A DNA stretch of 64,000 nt, taken from the NCBI GenBank assembly GCA_045649025.1, contig JAZRPB010000006.1, positions 62,001-126,000 of the forward strand. The letters are read 5' to 3'. The position numbers and the translations under genes were made by a program. Positions 25,228 through 33,718 of the stretch are shown piece after piece (position 1 is the stretch's first letter; every line of letters starts with the position of its first letter). The notes beneath the pieces were generated by a model. The model worked only from the letters and a program-made list of their open reading frames with translations. It did not search any database and was not told the origin of the DNA. The stretch is from Ornithomonoglobus_A sp045649025. Its GTDB lineage: Bacteria; Bacillota; Clostridia; UBA1381.

Positions 25228-26628
25228 TTAAAATCTGAAATATAAAAACGGATTATAGCTATCGTCTATAAGATATGCTATACATATAATAAGTCCTAAA
25301 ATAGCAAGTATGAATTTAACAACACTTGCCCTCCTTTTGCCAACACACTTATTCAACAGCTTTTTGGGAAGTGGTGTTGCTGCAATTATTGCAATAACAA
25401 TTAAAACTCCATATGAAAGCGTGTTATATAAAAGCTGTGCATCAAACGTAAACAATGTTGTAACATCAAACAACGCCTTTAAGTAGTGGAACATATTTGC
25501 AGTATTATCGTTTGCAAACATAACCCACGAAATTATAACCACTAAAAGTGCATATATATGCTGAACAAAGGTTGGTGTTTTCTTTAGCTTTTCTAAAAAA
25601 TAATTCTTTTCAAAAATCAAAATCGCACCAAAGAACAAACCCCACAACACAAAATTCCACGCAGCACCGTGCCACAGACCTGTGAGCGACCACACTGCCA
25701 AAAGATTAAGCATATTATGACGTTTTGAAACTCTGTTTCCGCCCAGCGGAATATATACATATTCCCTAAACCACGTGCCCAGACTTATATGCCATCTTCT
25801 CCAGAATTCAGTGGCACTTTTTGAAATATAAGGGTAGTTAAAGTTTTCTATAAAATCAAAGCCAAACATTTTACCCAAGCCAATTGCCATATCGGAATAA
25901 CCCGAAAAGTCGAAATACAACTGAAGTGAAAATGCAATAATACCAAGCCATGCCCAACCCATAGAAAGACCTGTGTATTCAAACGATGAAATCATATTCC
26001 ACAATGCACCTATATTATTTGCAATCAACACCTTTTTTGATAAGCCCACCACAAAACGTATAAATCCCTGCGAGAACTTTTCAAAGCTTTCTTTTCTGTT
26101 GTCTATCTGAAGTGCAACATCGCCATATCTTACAATAGGGCCTGCTATTAATTGGGGAAACATTGAAAGATACAGTGCAAAATTAACAACACTTTTTTGC
26201 ACAGGTGCGTCCTTGCGGTATACGTCTATAACATACGAAAGTGCCTGGAAGGTATAAAACGATATACCAATAGGCAATATAAGATTTAGAATTTTAGCAT
26301 CGGGACTTATAAATCTCATAAATCCCGACAGGAAAAAGCCTGTATATTTGTAAACGCCCAGAATACCCAAATTAACAACCACTGCGGCAATAACTATTCT
26401 TTTAGCCATTTTCTCATCGTTGCTGAATTTGTGTACATATAACCCTGCAGCATAGTTAAATACGGCTGAAAACAACATAAGGAAAATATATTTTGGTTCG
26501 CCCCAAGCATAGAAAATCAAACTTGAGATAAGCAAAAATGCATTTTTAAATTTCTGTGGCAGCAGGTAGTATATAATTACCACAGGCACAAAAAAATAAA
26601 ACAAGAACAAGATACTCGAAAAAACCAT
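25228..26628 (-). CDS. MBOAT O-acyltransferase, AlgI/PatA-like
   Basis: A 466-residue membrane protein with about ten hydrophobic segments. It carries the MBOAT hallmarks WRRWHISLGTWFREYVYIPLGG and the catalytic His in LTGLWHGAAWNFVLWG. It should pass acetyl groups across the membrane to the downstream SGNH protein for polysaccharide or wall-polymer acetylation; DltB is also MBOAT, but no dltA/C/D genes are present here. Ribosome site GGGGGA before the ATG. A promoter lies about 80 nt upstream. Confidence 0.93.
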   Translation of the reverse strand: MVFSSILFLFYFFVPVVIIYYLLPQKFKNAFLLISSLIFYAWGEPKYIFLMLFSAVFNYAAGLYVHKFSNDEKMAKRIVIAAVVVNLGILGVYKYTGFFLSGFMRFISPDAKILNLILPIGISFYTFQALSYVIDVYRKDAPVQKSVVNFALYLSMFPQLIAGPIVRYGDVALQIDNRKESFEKFSQGFIRFVVGLSKKVLIANNIGALWNMISSFEYTGLSMGWAWLGIIAFSLQLYFDFSGYSDMAIGLGKMFGFDFIENFNYPYISKSATEFWRRWHISLGTWFREYVYIPLGGNRVSKRHNMLNLLAVWSLTGLWHGAAWNFVLWGLFFGAILIFEKNYFLEKLKKTPTFVQHIYALLVVIISWVMFANDNTANMFHYLKALFDVTTLFTFDAQLLYNTLSYGVLIVIAIIAATPLPKKLLNKCVGKRRASVVKFILAILGLIICIAYLIDDSYNPFLYFRF

Positions 26629-26700
26629 TTTTATCCCCCTGTATGTATAATGAATTTAATTTTGATATGATTTTTTTCATCACAAAAATATCCACAAGAA

Positions 26701-26729
26701 AGTATATCACATAATACGACAAAAAACAA
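26701..26729 (-). promoter_or_regulatory. Predicted promoter of the MBOAT-SGNH operon
   Basis: On the minus strand TTGTTT (26724-26729), 17-bp spacer, TATACT (26701-26706). Confidence 0.55.
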
Positions 26730-26776
26730 GAAAAAATATATACAAAATAAAAAATTTTTAATGCTGTTTTTTTACA

Positions 26777-26809
26777 CAAAAAAATCGGAACAAGAATAAC
26801 TTGTTCCGA
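26777..26809 (-). terminator. Terminator of the SAP nuclease gene
   Basis: Minus-strand stem CGGAACAAG/CTTGTTCCG with loop TTATT, followed by ATTTTTTT. Confidence 0.88.
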
Positions 26810-26846
26810 CGTGAAGGAGCATAATGGTTTAGATGCCACTCTCTTC

Positions 26847-28385
26847 TCATAAATTTAATAGTTTTATGTCAAATCTTCCATTCTGCTTGAAATATCCTAA
26901 ATTAAATATTTCTCCAGGATGTTTCTTTGCCCACTTTTCTGCTACTGTCTTTAATTCTTCAGCGGTAATCAATAGAATCTGTGTGTCATTATTTAAAGAG
27001 AAATCAACACATCCTTGAACACTTTGTGGTGTGAAATCAGGTGCAATTACCATAAACACCACTACATCTTTATCTGATGTTTTTATATATCTTTCAAACT
27101 GTTGAATGTGATCTTTTAAGTTTACCGCCGTTTCCTTTGATTTATTATCCCACATAATATACTTATCTTTAAAGGATAATTTACCGTCTGGATGCTCTGA
27201 ACCTGTCAAAGTTAACGGTTTATTAAGTAACATTTTCTCAAACAAGAAATTAGTCGCATCTTCAAAAAAGTGCTCACATTGTAGATCTTTTTCGATGATA
27301 TTATTTGCTCTCAAATTTTTCAAATCTCTACTTGCAAGTTGTTCATAAAATGCGATAAGTTTTTCTCTTTCGTCTTGTGTCTTAATTTCAATTTTTCTCA
27401 TTGAATCATAGTATTCAAGAATTCTATCAATCAACGCAACTTTATTACCCGATACACTTAACCCTATATCTCCACACCATGTCGACAACATTGTAACATC
27501 AAGACCATCTCGTGGTGAAAATCCACCAATCAAATTAGATGGTTGTATAGATTTCAAAATAATTTCTTTTAATTCATTTACAGTAGGATTATTTGATATT
27601 TCAATTTTTGCTTTAGAAAAATATTGACTTGCTTTATTTACAATATCAACAAGATACTGTTTTTTCGTTTTCTTGATTACATAATCAACACGCTTCTCAT
27701 ATCCATATGCACGTATTTCAATATTATAATATTTTCTAATACATTGAGCTATATCATCAGGTATCATATCACACATTACGCCATCAGAATTTTTTACGGC
27801 TACAATCAAGCCTTTTGATTGCAGTACTTTACGAGCATCATCTATGTCGTCGTATGTATGTAATGCATTTTCAAGCATTGGAAATCTTCCAGACTTTGCT
27901 TCAAGCATATGAAACTCTTTGATAGAAATAGACAAATACTTTCTTAATGTTTCTAATAAATTTTTCTCATCAACCGATATATCATCATTATGTGCCCAAG
28001 CAGCATCTAACATATGTTTAAACAATGCGAAATCTTTTGATATCTTACTTTCATCAAAATTATTCGATTCATCTACAATAGTTTTCTCATAGGTCAAAAC
28101 TGCAGAGTCAGTATCTTTAGTAGGTGAAATGAAATCATCTTGATTTAACAAATAATCACGCAATAAAATTGGAGCAATAATCCTTACTGCACGATTTGAA
28201 TCGAGTTTAATTTCTTCTAATCTATTTTTTATATTTTCAAATAAAGTATACTGCTTTGCAGTTTTTCTTAACCCATTTTTTAATTCTTCAAAATCCAATC
28301 TTCTGTGATCCATTACATATGCAGAAGCAATTCTTTTTGCTATTGTAATATTGGGAATTTGTTCAACAAATTTAATAAAATCCAT
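26847..28385 (-). CDS. Putative SAP-domain PD-(D/E)XK endonuclease
   Basis: About 512 residues, not in any family I can name. The N-terminal two thirds are helical; residues near 128-175 (DAAWAHNDDISVDEKNLLE and on) recall a TerB-like fold. A SAP DNA-binding motif is at about 294-326 (LSTWCGDIGLSVSGNKVALIDRI). The C-terminal domain has a PD-(D/E)XK-like core: Glu371 helix, HPDG (Asp400) and IMWDNKSKE (Asp413, Lys415). Start at ATG 28385, preceded by GAGGTGG; a longer frame begins 48 nt upstream. It probably cuts DNA, perhaps in defence or repair. Its own terminator and a 49-residue upstream ORF suggest a small accessory operon. Confidence 0.65.
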   Translation of the reverse strand: MDFIKFVEQIPNITIAKRIASAYVMDHRRLDFEELKNGLRKTAKQYTLFENIKNRLEEIKLDSNRAVRIIAPILLRDYLLNQDDFISPTKDTDSAVLTYEKTIVDESNNFDESKISKDFALFKHMLDAAWAHNDDISVDEKNLLETLRKYLSISIKEFHMLEAKSGRFPMLENALHTYDDIDDARKVLQSKGLIVAVKNSDGVMCDMIPDDIAQCIRKYYNIEIRAYGYEKRVDYVIKKTKKQYLVDIVNKASQYFSKAKIEISNNPTVNELKEIILKSIQPSNLIGGFSPRDGLDVTMLSTWCGDIGLSVSGNKVALIDRILEYYDSMRKIEIKTQDEREKLIAFYEQLASRDLKNLRANNIIEKDLQCEHFFEDATNFLFEKMLLNKPLTLTGSEHPDGKLSFKDKYIMWDNKSKETAVNLKDHIQQFERYIKTSDKDVVVFMVIAPDFTPQSVQGCVDFSLNNDTQILLITAEELKTVAEKWAKKHPGEIFNLGYFKQNGRFDIKLLNL

Positions 28386-28463
28386 ATTATACCACCTCAA
28401 GAGTATTATATCATAATAAGTGTGACTTGTCAAAAGAAAAACCGAATGGTTAGATTAGCATCA

Positions 28464-28613
28464 TCATTTTTTTACCGGTGTGTGTTGATTATCAATTTCT
28501 TTTGCAGCTTCCGGGCTTAATTGTTCGAATAGTATATCGAGTTCTTCATCTGTTAATTCTACGCCTTTTCTTTGCTTTTGTAACACACTTGCTACCTGTT
28601 CTTTATATGTCAT
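28464..28613 (-). CDS. Small helical protein (49 residues) upstream of the SAP nuclease
   Basis: The ATG is preceded by AAAGGAG at good spacing. The product is MTYKEQVASVLQKQRKG, then LTDEELDILFEQLSPEAAK and a short tail: two amphipathic helices, acidic. It ends 78 nt before the nuclease on the same strand, with no terminator between, so the two are probably one transcript. No family recognised; an accessory or inhibitor of the nuclease is possible but unproven. Confidence 0.55.
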   Translation of the reverse strand: MTYKEQVASVLQKQRKGVELTDEELDILFEQLSPEAAKEIDNQHTPVKK

Positions 28614-28687
28614 TTTCTCTTTACTCCTTTGTATATTTATATGTAAATTATCTCATTTAGTGATTTTAACACAAAAATATGATTTTT

Positions 28688-28753
28688 TCAATAAATTTTA
28701 AGTATATCAATAGCAAAATCCATAGATAAATCTGCTAATTTATTTTCATTCAT
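28688..28753 (-). pseudogene. Remnant of a four-helix-bundle (23S rRNA IVP-type) protein gene
   Basis: GAGGTG is followed by an ATG and 21 codons (MNENKLADLSMDFAIDIL, then KIY) before a TGA. This is the usual opening of PF05635-type four-helix-bundle proteins, which normally run to about 110-120 residues. The rest is absent. It lies directly downstream of the palindrome array. Confidence 0.5.
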
Positions 28754-28788
28754 TTAAAACACCTCAAAAACACTATAACATCTTATTA

Positions 28789-28960
28789 ATGAAATCGTGC
28801 AAAGCACGATGAAATCCAAACAAGTTTGGATGAAATCAAAGTCATATGACTTTGATGAAATTAAATCCGTCTTTCTATCCGCCGTAGGCGATTTCATCTG
28901 CGTTAGCAGATTTCATCAATCGAAGATTGATTTATTCCGTCGCAAGACGGATTTAGTTAA
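28789..28960. repeat. Array of small palindromes joined by GATGAAATC spacers
   Basis: In order: ATCGTGC-AAA-GCACGAT; ATCCAAAC-AA-GTTTGGAT; a perfect 22-bp palindrome (28835-28856); ATCCGCC-GTA-GGCGAT; ATCTGC-GTTA-GCAGAT; AATC-GAA-GATT; CCGTC-GCAA-GACGG. Spacers read GATGAAAT on the left and ATTTCATC on the right, so the whole element is itself roughly palindromic, with outer arms AAATCCGTC (28863-28871) and GACGGATTT (28946-28954). It has no coding capacity. Confidence 0.85.
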
Positions 28961-28997
28961 AAAAAGACATTATTCTAACGAATAATGTCTTTTTTTC
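28960..28997. terminator. Terminator after the second tRNA-Gly
   Basis: Stem AAAGACATTATTC/GAATAATGTCTTT with A and T runs at both ends, so it can work either way. Confidence 0.85.
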
Positions 28998-28999
28998 TA

Positions 29000-29071
29000 A
29001 GCGGAAGACGAGATTCGAACTCGCGACGTTCACCTTGGCAAGGTGACGCTCTACCACTGAGCCACTCCCGC
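29000..29071 (-). tRNA. tRNA-Gly (anticodon GCC), second copy
   Basis: The body is identical in sequence to the tRNA-Gly at 14649-14720, but CCA is not encoded and it stands alone with its own promoter and terminator. Confidence 0.93.
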
Positions 29072-29097
29072 ATATACGTCGTTGTGACGACTTTTAT

Positions 29098-29126
29098 ATA
29101 ATAACACAATTTTTGAGGTTTGTCAA
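29098..29126 (-). promoter_or_regulatory. Promoter of the second tRNA-Gly
   Basis: Minus strand TTGACA (29121-29126), 17-bp spacer, TATTAT (29098-29103). Confidence 0.8.
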
Positions 29127-29170
29127 TAGTTTTTTGGTAAAAAAGCGAATAATTTTTTTTGCTATTTTAG

Positions 29171-29199
29171 TTGATATATTTTGTTTTTTATGGTAGAAT
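29171..29199 (+). promoter_or_regulatory. Promoter of the histidine phosphatase gene
   Basis: TTGATA (29171-29176), 17-bp spacer, TAGAAT (29194-29199). Confidence 0.65.
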
Positions 29200-29228
29200 T
29201 ATAGTGTATGAATTTATAGGAGGAAAAT

Positions 29229-29822
29229 ATGACCGAAATTTATATTGTCCGCCACGGAGAAACCGACGCAAACGTGAAGCACGCCATTGCAGGTATTGAA
29301 GAGATGCCCCTTAATGCAGTAGGTAAAAAGCAAGCAGAGCTTTTGTGCGGTAAAATAAAAAATATAAACTTTGATGTTGTTTATTCAAGCCCGCTCTCAC
29401 GTGCAATGGATACCATAGCACCATATCTTAAAATCCATAAAAACATTCCCGTTCATATGAGCTATGCTTTTATAGAGCGAAACTTCGGCATATGGGAAGG
29501 CTTAACAGTTGCGGAGGTTAAGGAAAAATACCCTAAACAGTACCTTTTATGGATGAACGATTATGTTGGCTATAAAATTGACGGTGGTGAAAGCACTGTT
29601 GAAGTGAGCGAAAGAGTAGGCAAGGCTTTAGATAAGATTTTAGAGCTGCACAAAGACAAGAAAATACTTATTGTTACTCATCGGGGAACTGCAAGAAGTG
29701 TTATTGCATATCTGTTAGGTCTTGACGCATACAAAACACAGCTTTTTGATATAGATAATGCTTCATTATCTATAATTCAACACGAAAACAGCAAAGGAAC
29801 ACTTATAAAACTCAATGGTTAA
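29229..29822 (+). CDS. Histidine phosphatase family protein
   Basis: A 197-residue phosphoglycerate mutase-like phosphatase. The catalytic motif YIVRHGETDAN (His8) is at the start, a second active-site Arg lies in SSPLSRAMDT, Glu in FIERNFGIWEG, and the second His in IVTHRGTARS. These enzymes cover cofactor-dependent mutases, alpha-ribazole phosphatases and broad phosphatases, and the sequence does not decide which. It is followed by purL after 66 nt. Confidence 0.88.
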   Translation: MTEIYIVRHGETDANVKHAIAGIEEMPLNAVGKKQAELLCGKIKNINFDVVYSSPLSRAMDTIAPYLKIHKNIPVHMSYAFIERNFGIWEGLTVAEVKEKYPKQYLLWMNDYVGYKIDGGESTVEVSERVGKALDKILELHKDKKILIVTHRGTARSVIAYLLGLDAYKTQLFDIDNASLSIIQHENSKGTLIKLNG

Positions 29823-29888
29823 TATTGTATTGTTTTAAAACATACTCAATACTTCATTATACAATAAAACTGAAAGGAACTACATATT

Positions 29889-32800
29889 ATGTCACAAGTA
29901 AGAAGAATTTACGTTGAAAAGAAAAAGGGATTTGATGTAGAAGCACAGGGCGTGTTGGAGGATTTAAGAAGTAATCTTTCAATTACAGGCTTAAGTGCTG
30001 TAAGAATTATAAACCGCTATGATGTTGAAGGCATCACAGACGAGGAATATCAAAAGGCAAGAGACTTAATTTTTTCAGAGCCTCCTGTTGATAATGCCTA
30101 CGACGAGGAAATAGAAATAAAAGAAAGCACAAAATTTGCAGTTGAATATCTCCCTGGTCAGTTCGACCAGAGAGCAGCAAGTGCCGAGGAATGTATTTCT
30201 ATTTTAACACAAAAGGAACGTCCAAAGGTGAGATATGCTAAAATATACGTTCTTGCAGGCGATGTTTCTTGCGAAGAATTACAAAAGGCAAAAACATACC
30301 TTATTAACCCCGTTGAAGCAAGAGAGGCAACGTTTGAAAAGCCAACCTCACTTGATATGGAGGTTACCATACCCGAAGACGTTAAAACTGTTGAGAGCTT
30401 TATTGATATGGACGAGGCTCAAATGAAAGCTTTTCTTGACGAAATGGGCTTTGCAATGGACATAGACGATTTAAAATTCTGTCAGGAGTATTTTAAAAAC
30501 GACGAAAAGAGAAATCCCACAATCACAGAAATGAGAATGATAGACACCTATTGGTCTGACCACTGCCGTCATACAACATTCTCAACAAGAATAAACAACG
30601 TAAAAATAAACGATGGCAAATATGGTGATGTAATAAAAGCCTCATATGAGGAATACAAAAAAGCAAAGGCAGAGCTATACGCTCCCGACCGTGATATGTG
30701 CCTTATGAATATGGCAACTATTATTGTTAAGCAGCTAAAGAAAAAAGGCTTATTAAAAGAAATTGACGAATCGGAAGAAATTAATGCCTGCTCAATAGTT
30801 GTTAACGTTGATGTTGACGGCGTTGAAGAGCCATGGCTTATAATGTTTAAAAACGAAACACACAACCACCCAACAGAAATAGAGCCGTTTGGCGGTGCTG
30901 CAACCTGTCTTGGCGGTGCTATACGTGACCCGTTATCAGGTCGTTCATACGTATATCAGGCAATGCGTGTAACAGGCTCGGGCGACCCGCGTGTTTCACT
31001 TGCAAACACACTACCAGGCAAATTAATGCAAAGAAAAATCACAACAGGTGCTTCATCAGGTTATAGCTCATATGGTAACCAGATAGGTCTTGCAACAGGT
31101 CAGGTACAGGAAATCTACCACGAGGGCTACGTTGCAAAGAGAATGGAAATCGGTGCGGTTGTTGGTGCAGCTCCCAAAAAGAACGTAATAAGAGAAGTGC
31201 CCACAGATGGCGATGTTATTATTCTTCTTGGCGGCAGAACAGGCCGTGACGGCATTGGCGGTGCAACAGGCTCATCAAAAGCACACGACGAAAAGAGCGT
31301 TGTTACGTGCGGAAGTGAGGTACAAAAGGGTAATCCTCCTGTTGAGAGAAAAATACAAAGATTATTCAGAAACGAAAAGGTTACAACACTTATTAAGCGT
31401 TGTAACGACTTTGGTGCAGGCGGTGTAAGTGTTGCAATAGGCGAGCTTGCAGACGGTCTTACAATTGATTTGGATAAAGTACCAAAGAAATACGAAGGTC
31501 TTGACGGAACAGAGCTTGCAATAAGCGAATCTCAAGAGAGAATGGCTGTTGTTGTAAGAAGTGCTGATGCCGATAAGTTTATCAAGTACGCAAACGAAGA
31601 AAACCTTGAGGCAACAAAGGTTGCAGTTGTTACCCAAAATCCGCGTCTTGTTATGAATTGGAGAGGTAACACAATCTGCAACATTTCAAGAGAATTTTTA
31701 AATACTAACGGTGCAACAAAGAATACCGACGTTGAGGTTGTTCTTCCTGCAGAAAATGACAGCTTCTTCAAATATGAAAAGAAAACAGATATAAAGAACG
31801 AATGGTTAAATGTTCTTTCAGATTTGAATGTTTGCTCACAAAAGGGACTTTGCGAAAAATTTGACTCAACAATTGGTGCAAACACTGTAACAATGCCTTT
31901 TGGCGGCGAATATCAGCTTACACCAACCGAGGGTATGGCGGCAAAGGTGCCTGTTTTAGGCGGCAAAACAAACACAGCCACAATTATGACCTTTGGATAT
32001 AATCCAAACCTTTCAAGCTGGAGCCCATACCACGGGGCAGCATTTGCAGTTATTGAATCTGTTTCAAAGGCTGTTGCTATGGGTATTGATTACAAAACAA
32101 TATATCTAACATTCCAGGAATATTTTGAAAGATTAGGTAACGACCCAAAACGTTGGGGCAAACCATTTGCGGCACTTTTGGGTGCATATAAGGTTCAGCT
32201 TGAGCTTGGCATTGCCTCAATAGGCGGCAAGGACTCTATGAGTGGCTCGTTTAACGAATTAGATGTTCCGCCAACACTTACCTCATTTGCAATTTCACAC
32301 ACAAAGGCAGATAAGGTAATATCACAGGAATTTAAAAAGGCCAACTCAAAGCTTGTTATGTTCAAGGCAGAGCGTGACGAAAACGATATGCCAAAATTTG
32401 ACGAGTTGAAAAAGATGTATGACACCATACATTCACTTATAACAAACGGCAAGGTGCTTTCATCGAGCGTGGTAAAGGGCTTTGGTCTTGCAGAGGTTAT
32501 TGCTAAAATGTCGTTTGGTAATATGATTGGTGCAACACTTAACGTAGGTGACGAGGACTTATTTAATGCACCATTTGGCTCTATTGTTTTAGAGGTTACA
32601 GACGATGTAACAGACGGCATTGAAATAGGTAAAACAACCAACAAAAACGTGCTTGAGGCTTGCGGTGTAAGCATTGCATTAGACGAAGCACTAAAGGCTT
32701 GGACAACACCGCTTGAAAAGGTGTTCCCAACAAAAGCAGGCAAATTTAACGAAGAGCCTGAGACTTATTCATACGACAAGAGAAATATTACAGTAGCAAG

Positions 32801-33611
32801 TGAGAAATTTGCAAAGCCAAGAATATTTATACCTGTATTCCCCGGCACCAACTGCGAGTATGATACAGCAAAGGCATTTGAAAATGCAGGCGGTATTGCA
32901 GATGTATTTGTTGTAAGAAACCTTAACGGCGAAGATGTAACATATTCTATGCGTGAGATGGAAAAGAGAATAAACAACTCACAAATTGTTATGATACCCG
33001 GCGGTTTCTCGGGCGGTGACGAGCCTGAAGGCAGCGGTAAGTTTATTGCAACAGCATTCAGAAATCCGCTTGTTAAGGATGCAGTTATGAATATGCTTAA
33101 AAACCGTGACGGACTTATGCTTGGTATATGCAACGGCTTCCAGGCACTTATAAAGCTTGGACTTGTCCCCTACGGCGAAATAAGAGATATGGACGATAAC
33201 TCACCAACTCTTACCTTCAACACAATTGGCAGACACGTTTCGTGTATGGCAAAAACAAGAATTGCGTCAAATAAATCACCATGGTTTGCAAATGTAAACA
33301 CAGGCGATATCCACACAATTGCTCTATCGCACGGCGAAGGCAGATTTATTGCCTCACCCGAACAGGTGGCAGAGCTTGCTAAAAACGGACAGATTGCAAC
33401 TCAATATGTTAATATGGAGGGCAAGGCAACATATGATATTGCCTGGAATCCAAACGGCTCTGTTTGTGCAATAGAGGGTATAACAAGCCCCGACGGCAGA
33501 GTTTTGGGTAAGATGGGACACAGCGAGCGTATTGGTGAAAACATTGCTAAAAACGTTCCTGGCAATAAAAATCAGCTAATCTTTGAAGCAGGTGTTAAAT
33601 ACTTTAAGTAA
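29889..33611 (+). CDS. purL: Phosphoribosylformylglycinamidine synthase, single-chain
   Basis: The 1240-residue ATP- and glutamine-dependent enzyme makes FGAM from FGAR in purine synthesis. Domains: N-terminal PurS-like region, linker and two AIRS-type halves (SDHCRHTTFSTRI, FKNETHNHPTEIEPFGGAATCLGG, GGRTGRDGIGGATGSS), and a C-terminal class I glutaminase (FPGTNCEYD, then the nucleophile in GICNGFQALIKLGL). This is the long clostridial type, which contains what Bacillus splits into PurS, PurL and PurQ. No other pur gene is adjacent and no purine riboswitch was seen in the 66-nt leader, only an 8-bp dyad (TATTGTAT, 29823-29866). Confidence 0.95.
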   Translation: MSQVRRIYVEKKKGFDVEAQGVLEDLRSNLSITGLSAVRIINRYDVEGITDEEYQKARDLIFSEPPVDNAYDEEIEIKESTKFAVEYLPGQFDQRAASAEECISILTQKERPKVRYAKIYVLAGDVSCEELQKAKTYLINPVEAREATFEKPTSLDMEVTIPEDVKTVESFIDMDEAQMKAFLDEMGFAMDIDDLKFCQEYFKNDEKRNPTITEMRMIDTYWSDHCRHTTFSTRINNVKINDGKYGDVIKASYEEYKKAKAELYAPDRDMCLMNMATIIVKQLKKKGLLKEIDESEEINACSIVVNVDVDGVEEPWLIMFKNETHNHPTEIEPFGGAATCLGGAIRDPLSGRSYVYQAMRVTGSGDPRVSLANTLPGKLMQRKITTGASSGYSSYGNQIGLATGQVQEIYHEGYVAKRMEIGAVVGAAPKKNVIREVPTDGDVIILLGGRTGRDGIGGATGSSKAHDEKSVVTCGSEVQKGNPPVERKIQRLFRNEKVTTLIKRCNDFGAGGVSVAIGELADGLTIDLDKVPKKYEGLDGTELAISESQERMAVVVRSADADKFIKYANEENLEATKVAVVTQNPRLVMNWRGNTICNISREFLNTNGATKNTDVEVVLPAENDSFFKYEKKTDIKNEWLNVLSDLNVCSQKGLCEKFDSTIGANTVTMPFGGEYQLTPTEGMAAKVPVLGGKTNTATIMTFGYNPNLSSWSPYHGAAFAVIESVSKAVAMGIDYKTIYLTFQEYFERLGNDPKRWGKPFAALLGAYKVQLELGIASIGGKDSMSGSFNELDVPPTLTSFAISHTKADKVISQEFKKANSKLVMFKAERDENDMPKFDELKKMYDTIHSLITNGKVLSSSVVKGFGLAEVIAKMSFGNMIGATLNVGDEDLFNAPFGSIVLEVTDDVTDGIEIGKTTNKNVLEACGVSIALDEALKAWTTPLEKVFPTKAGKFNEEPETYSYDKRNITVASEKFAKPRIFIPVFPGTNCEYDTAKAFENAGGIADVFVVRNLNGEDVTYSMREMEKRINNSQIVMIPGGFSGGDEPEGSGKFIATAFRNPLVKDAVMNMLKNRDGLMLGICNGFQALIKLGLVPYGEIRDMDDNSPTLTFNTIGRHVSCMAKTRIASNKSPWFANVNTGDIHTIALSHGEGRFIASPEQVAELAKNGQIATQYVNMEGKATYDIAWNPNGSVCAIEGITSPDGRVLGKMGHSERIGENIAKNVPGNKNQLIFEAGVKYFK

Positions 33612-33635
33612 TTAAATGAATTTATATCAACTTAT

Positions 33636-33657
33636 GGGCGACCTTATGCGGTCGCCC
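33636..33657. other. Strong hairpin between purL and polC
   Basis: GGGCGACC-TTATGC-GGTCGCCC, GC-rich compared with its surroundings but with no T-run. Probably an mRNA 3'-end or processing structure. Confidence 0.5.
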
Positions 33658-33718
33658 AATAGCTTTAGAGAAATCATACAGGCTTATATTAGCTCTTATG
33701 TAGGAAAGGATAATTTTT

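Noticed and set aside
26546..26839. 97-residue membrane-like ORF overlapping the MBOAT start
   Set aside because: It crosses a terminator and a promoter and overlaps MBOAT in another frame; no ribosome site.
28789..28960. CRISPR array
   Set aside because: The units are palindromes of different sequence with 8-9 base spacers, not identical repeats with unique 30-40 bp spacers, and no cas gene is in the window.
29823..29888. Purine riboswitch before purL
   Set aside because: The gap is only 66 nt and lacks the conserved purine aptamer; just one dyad is present.
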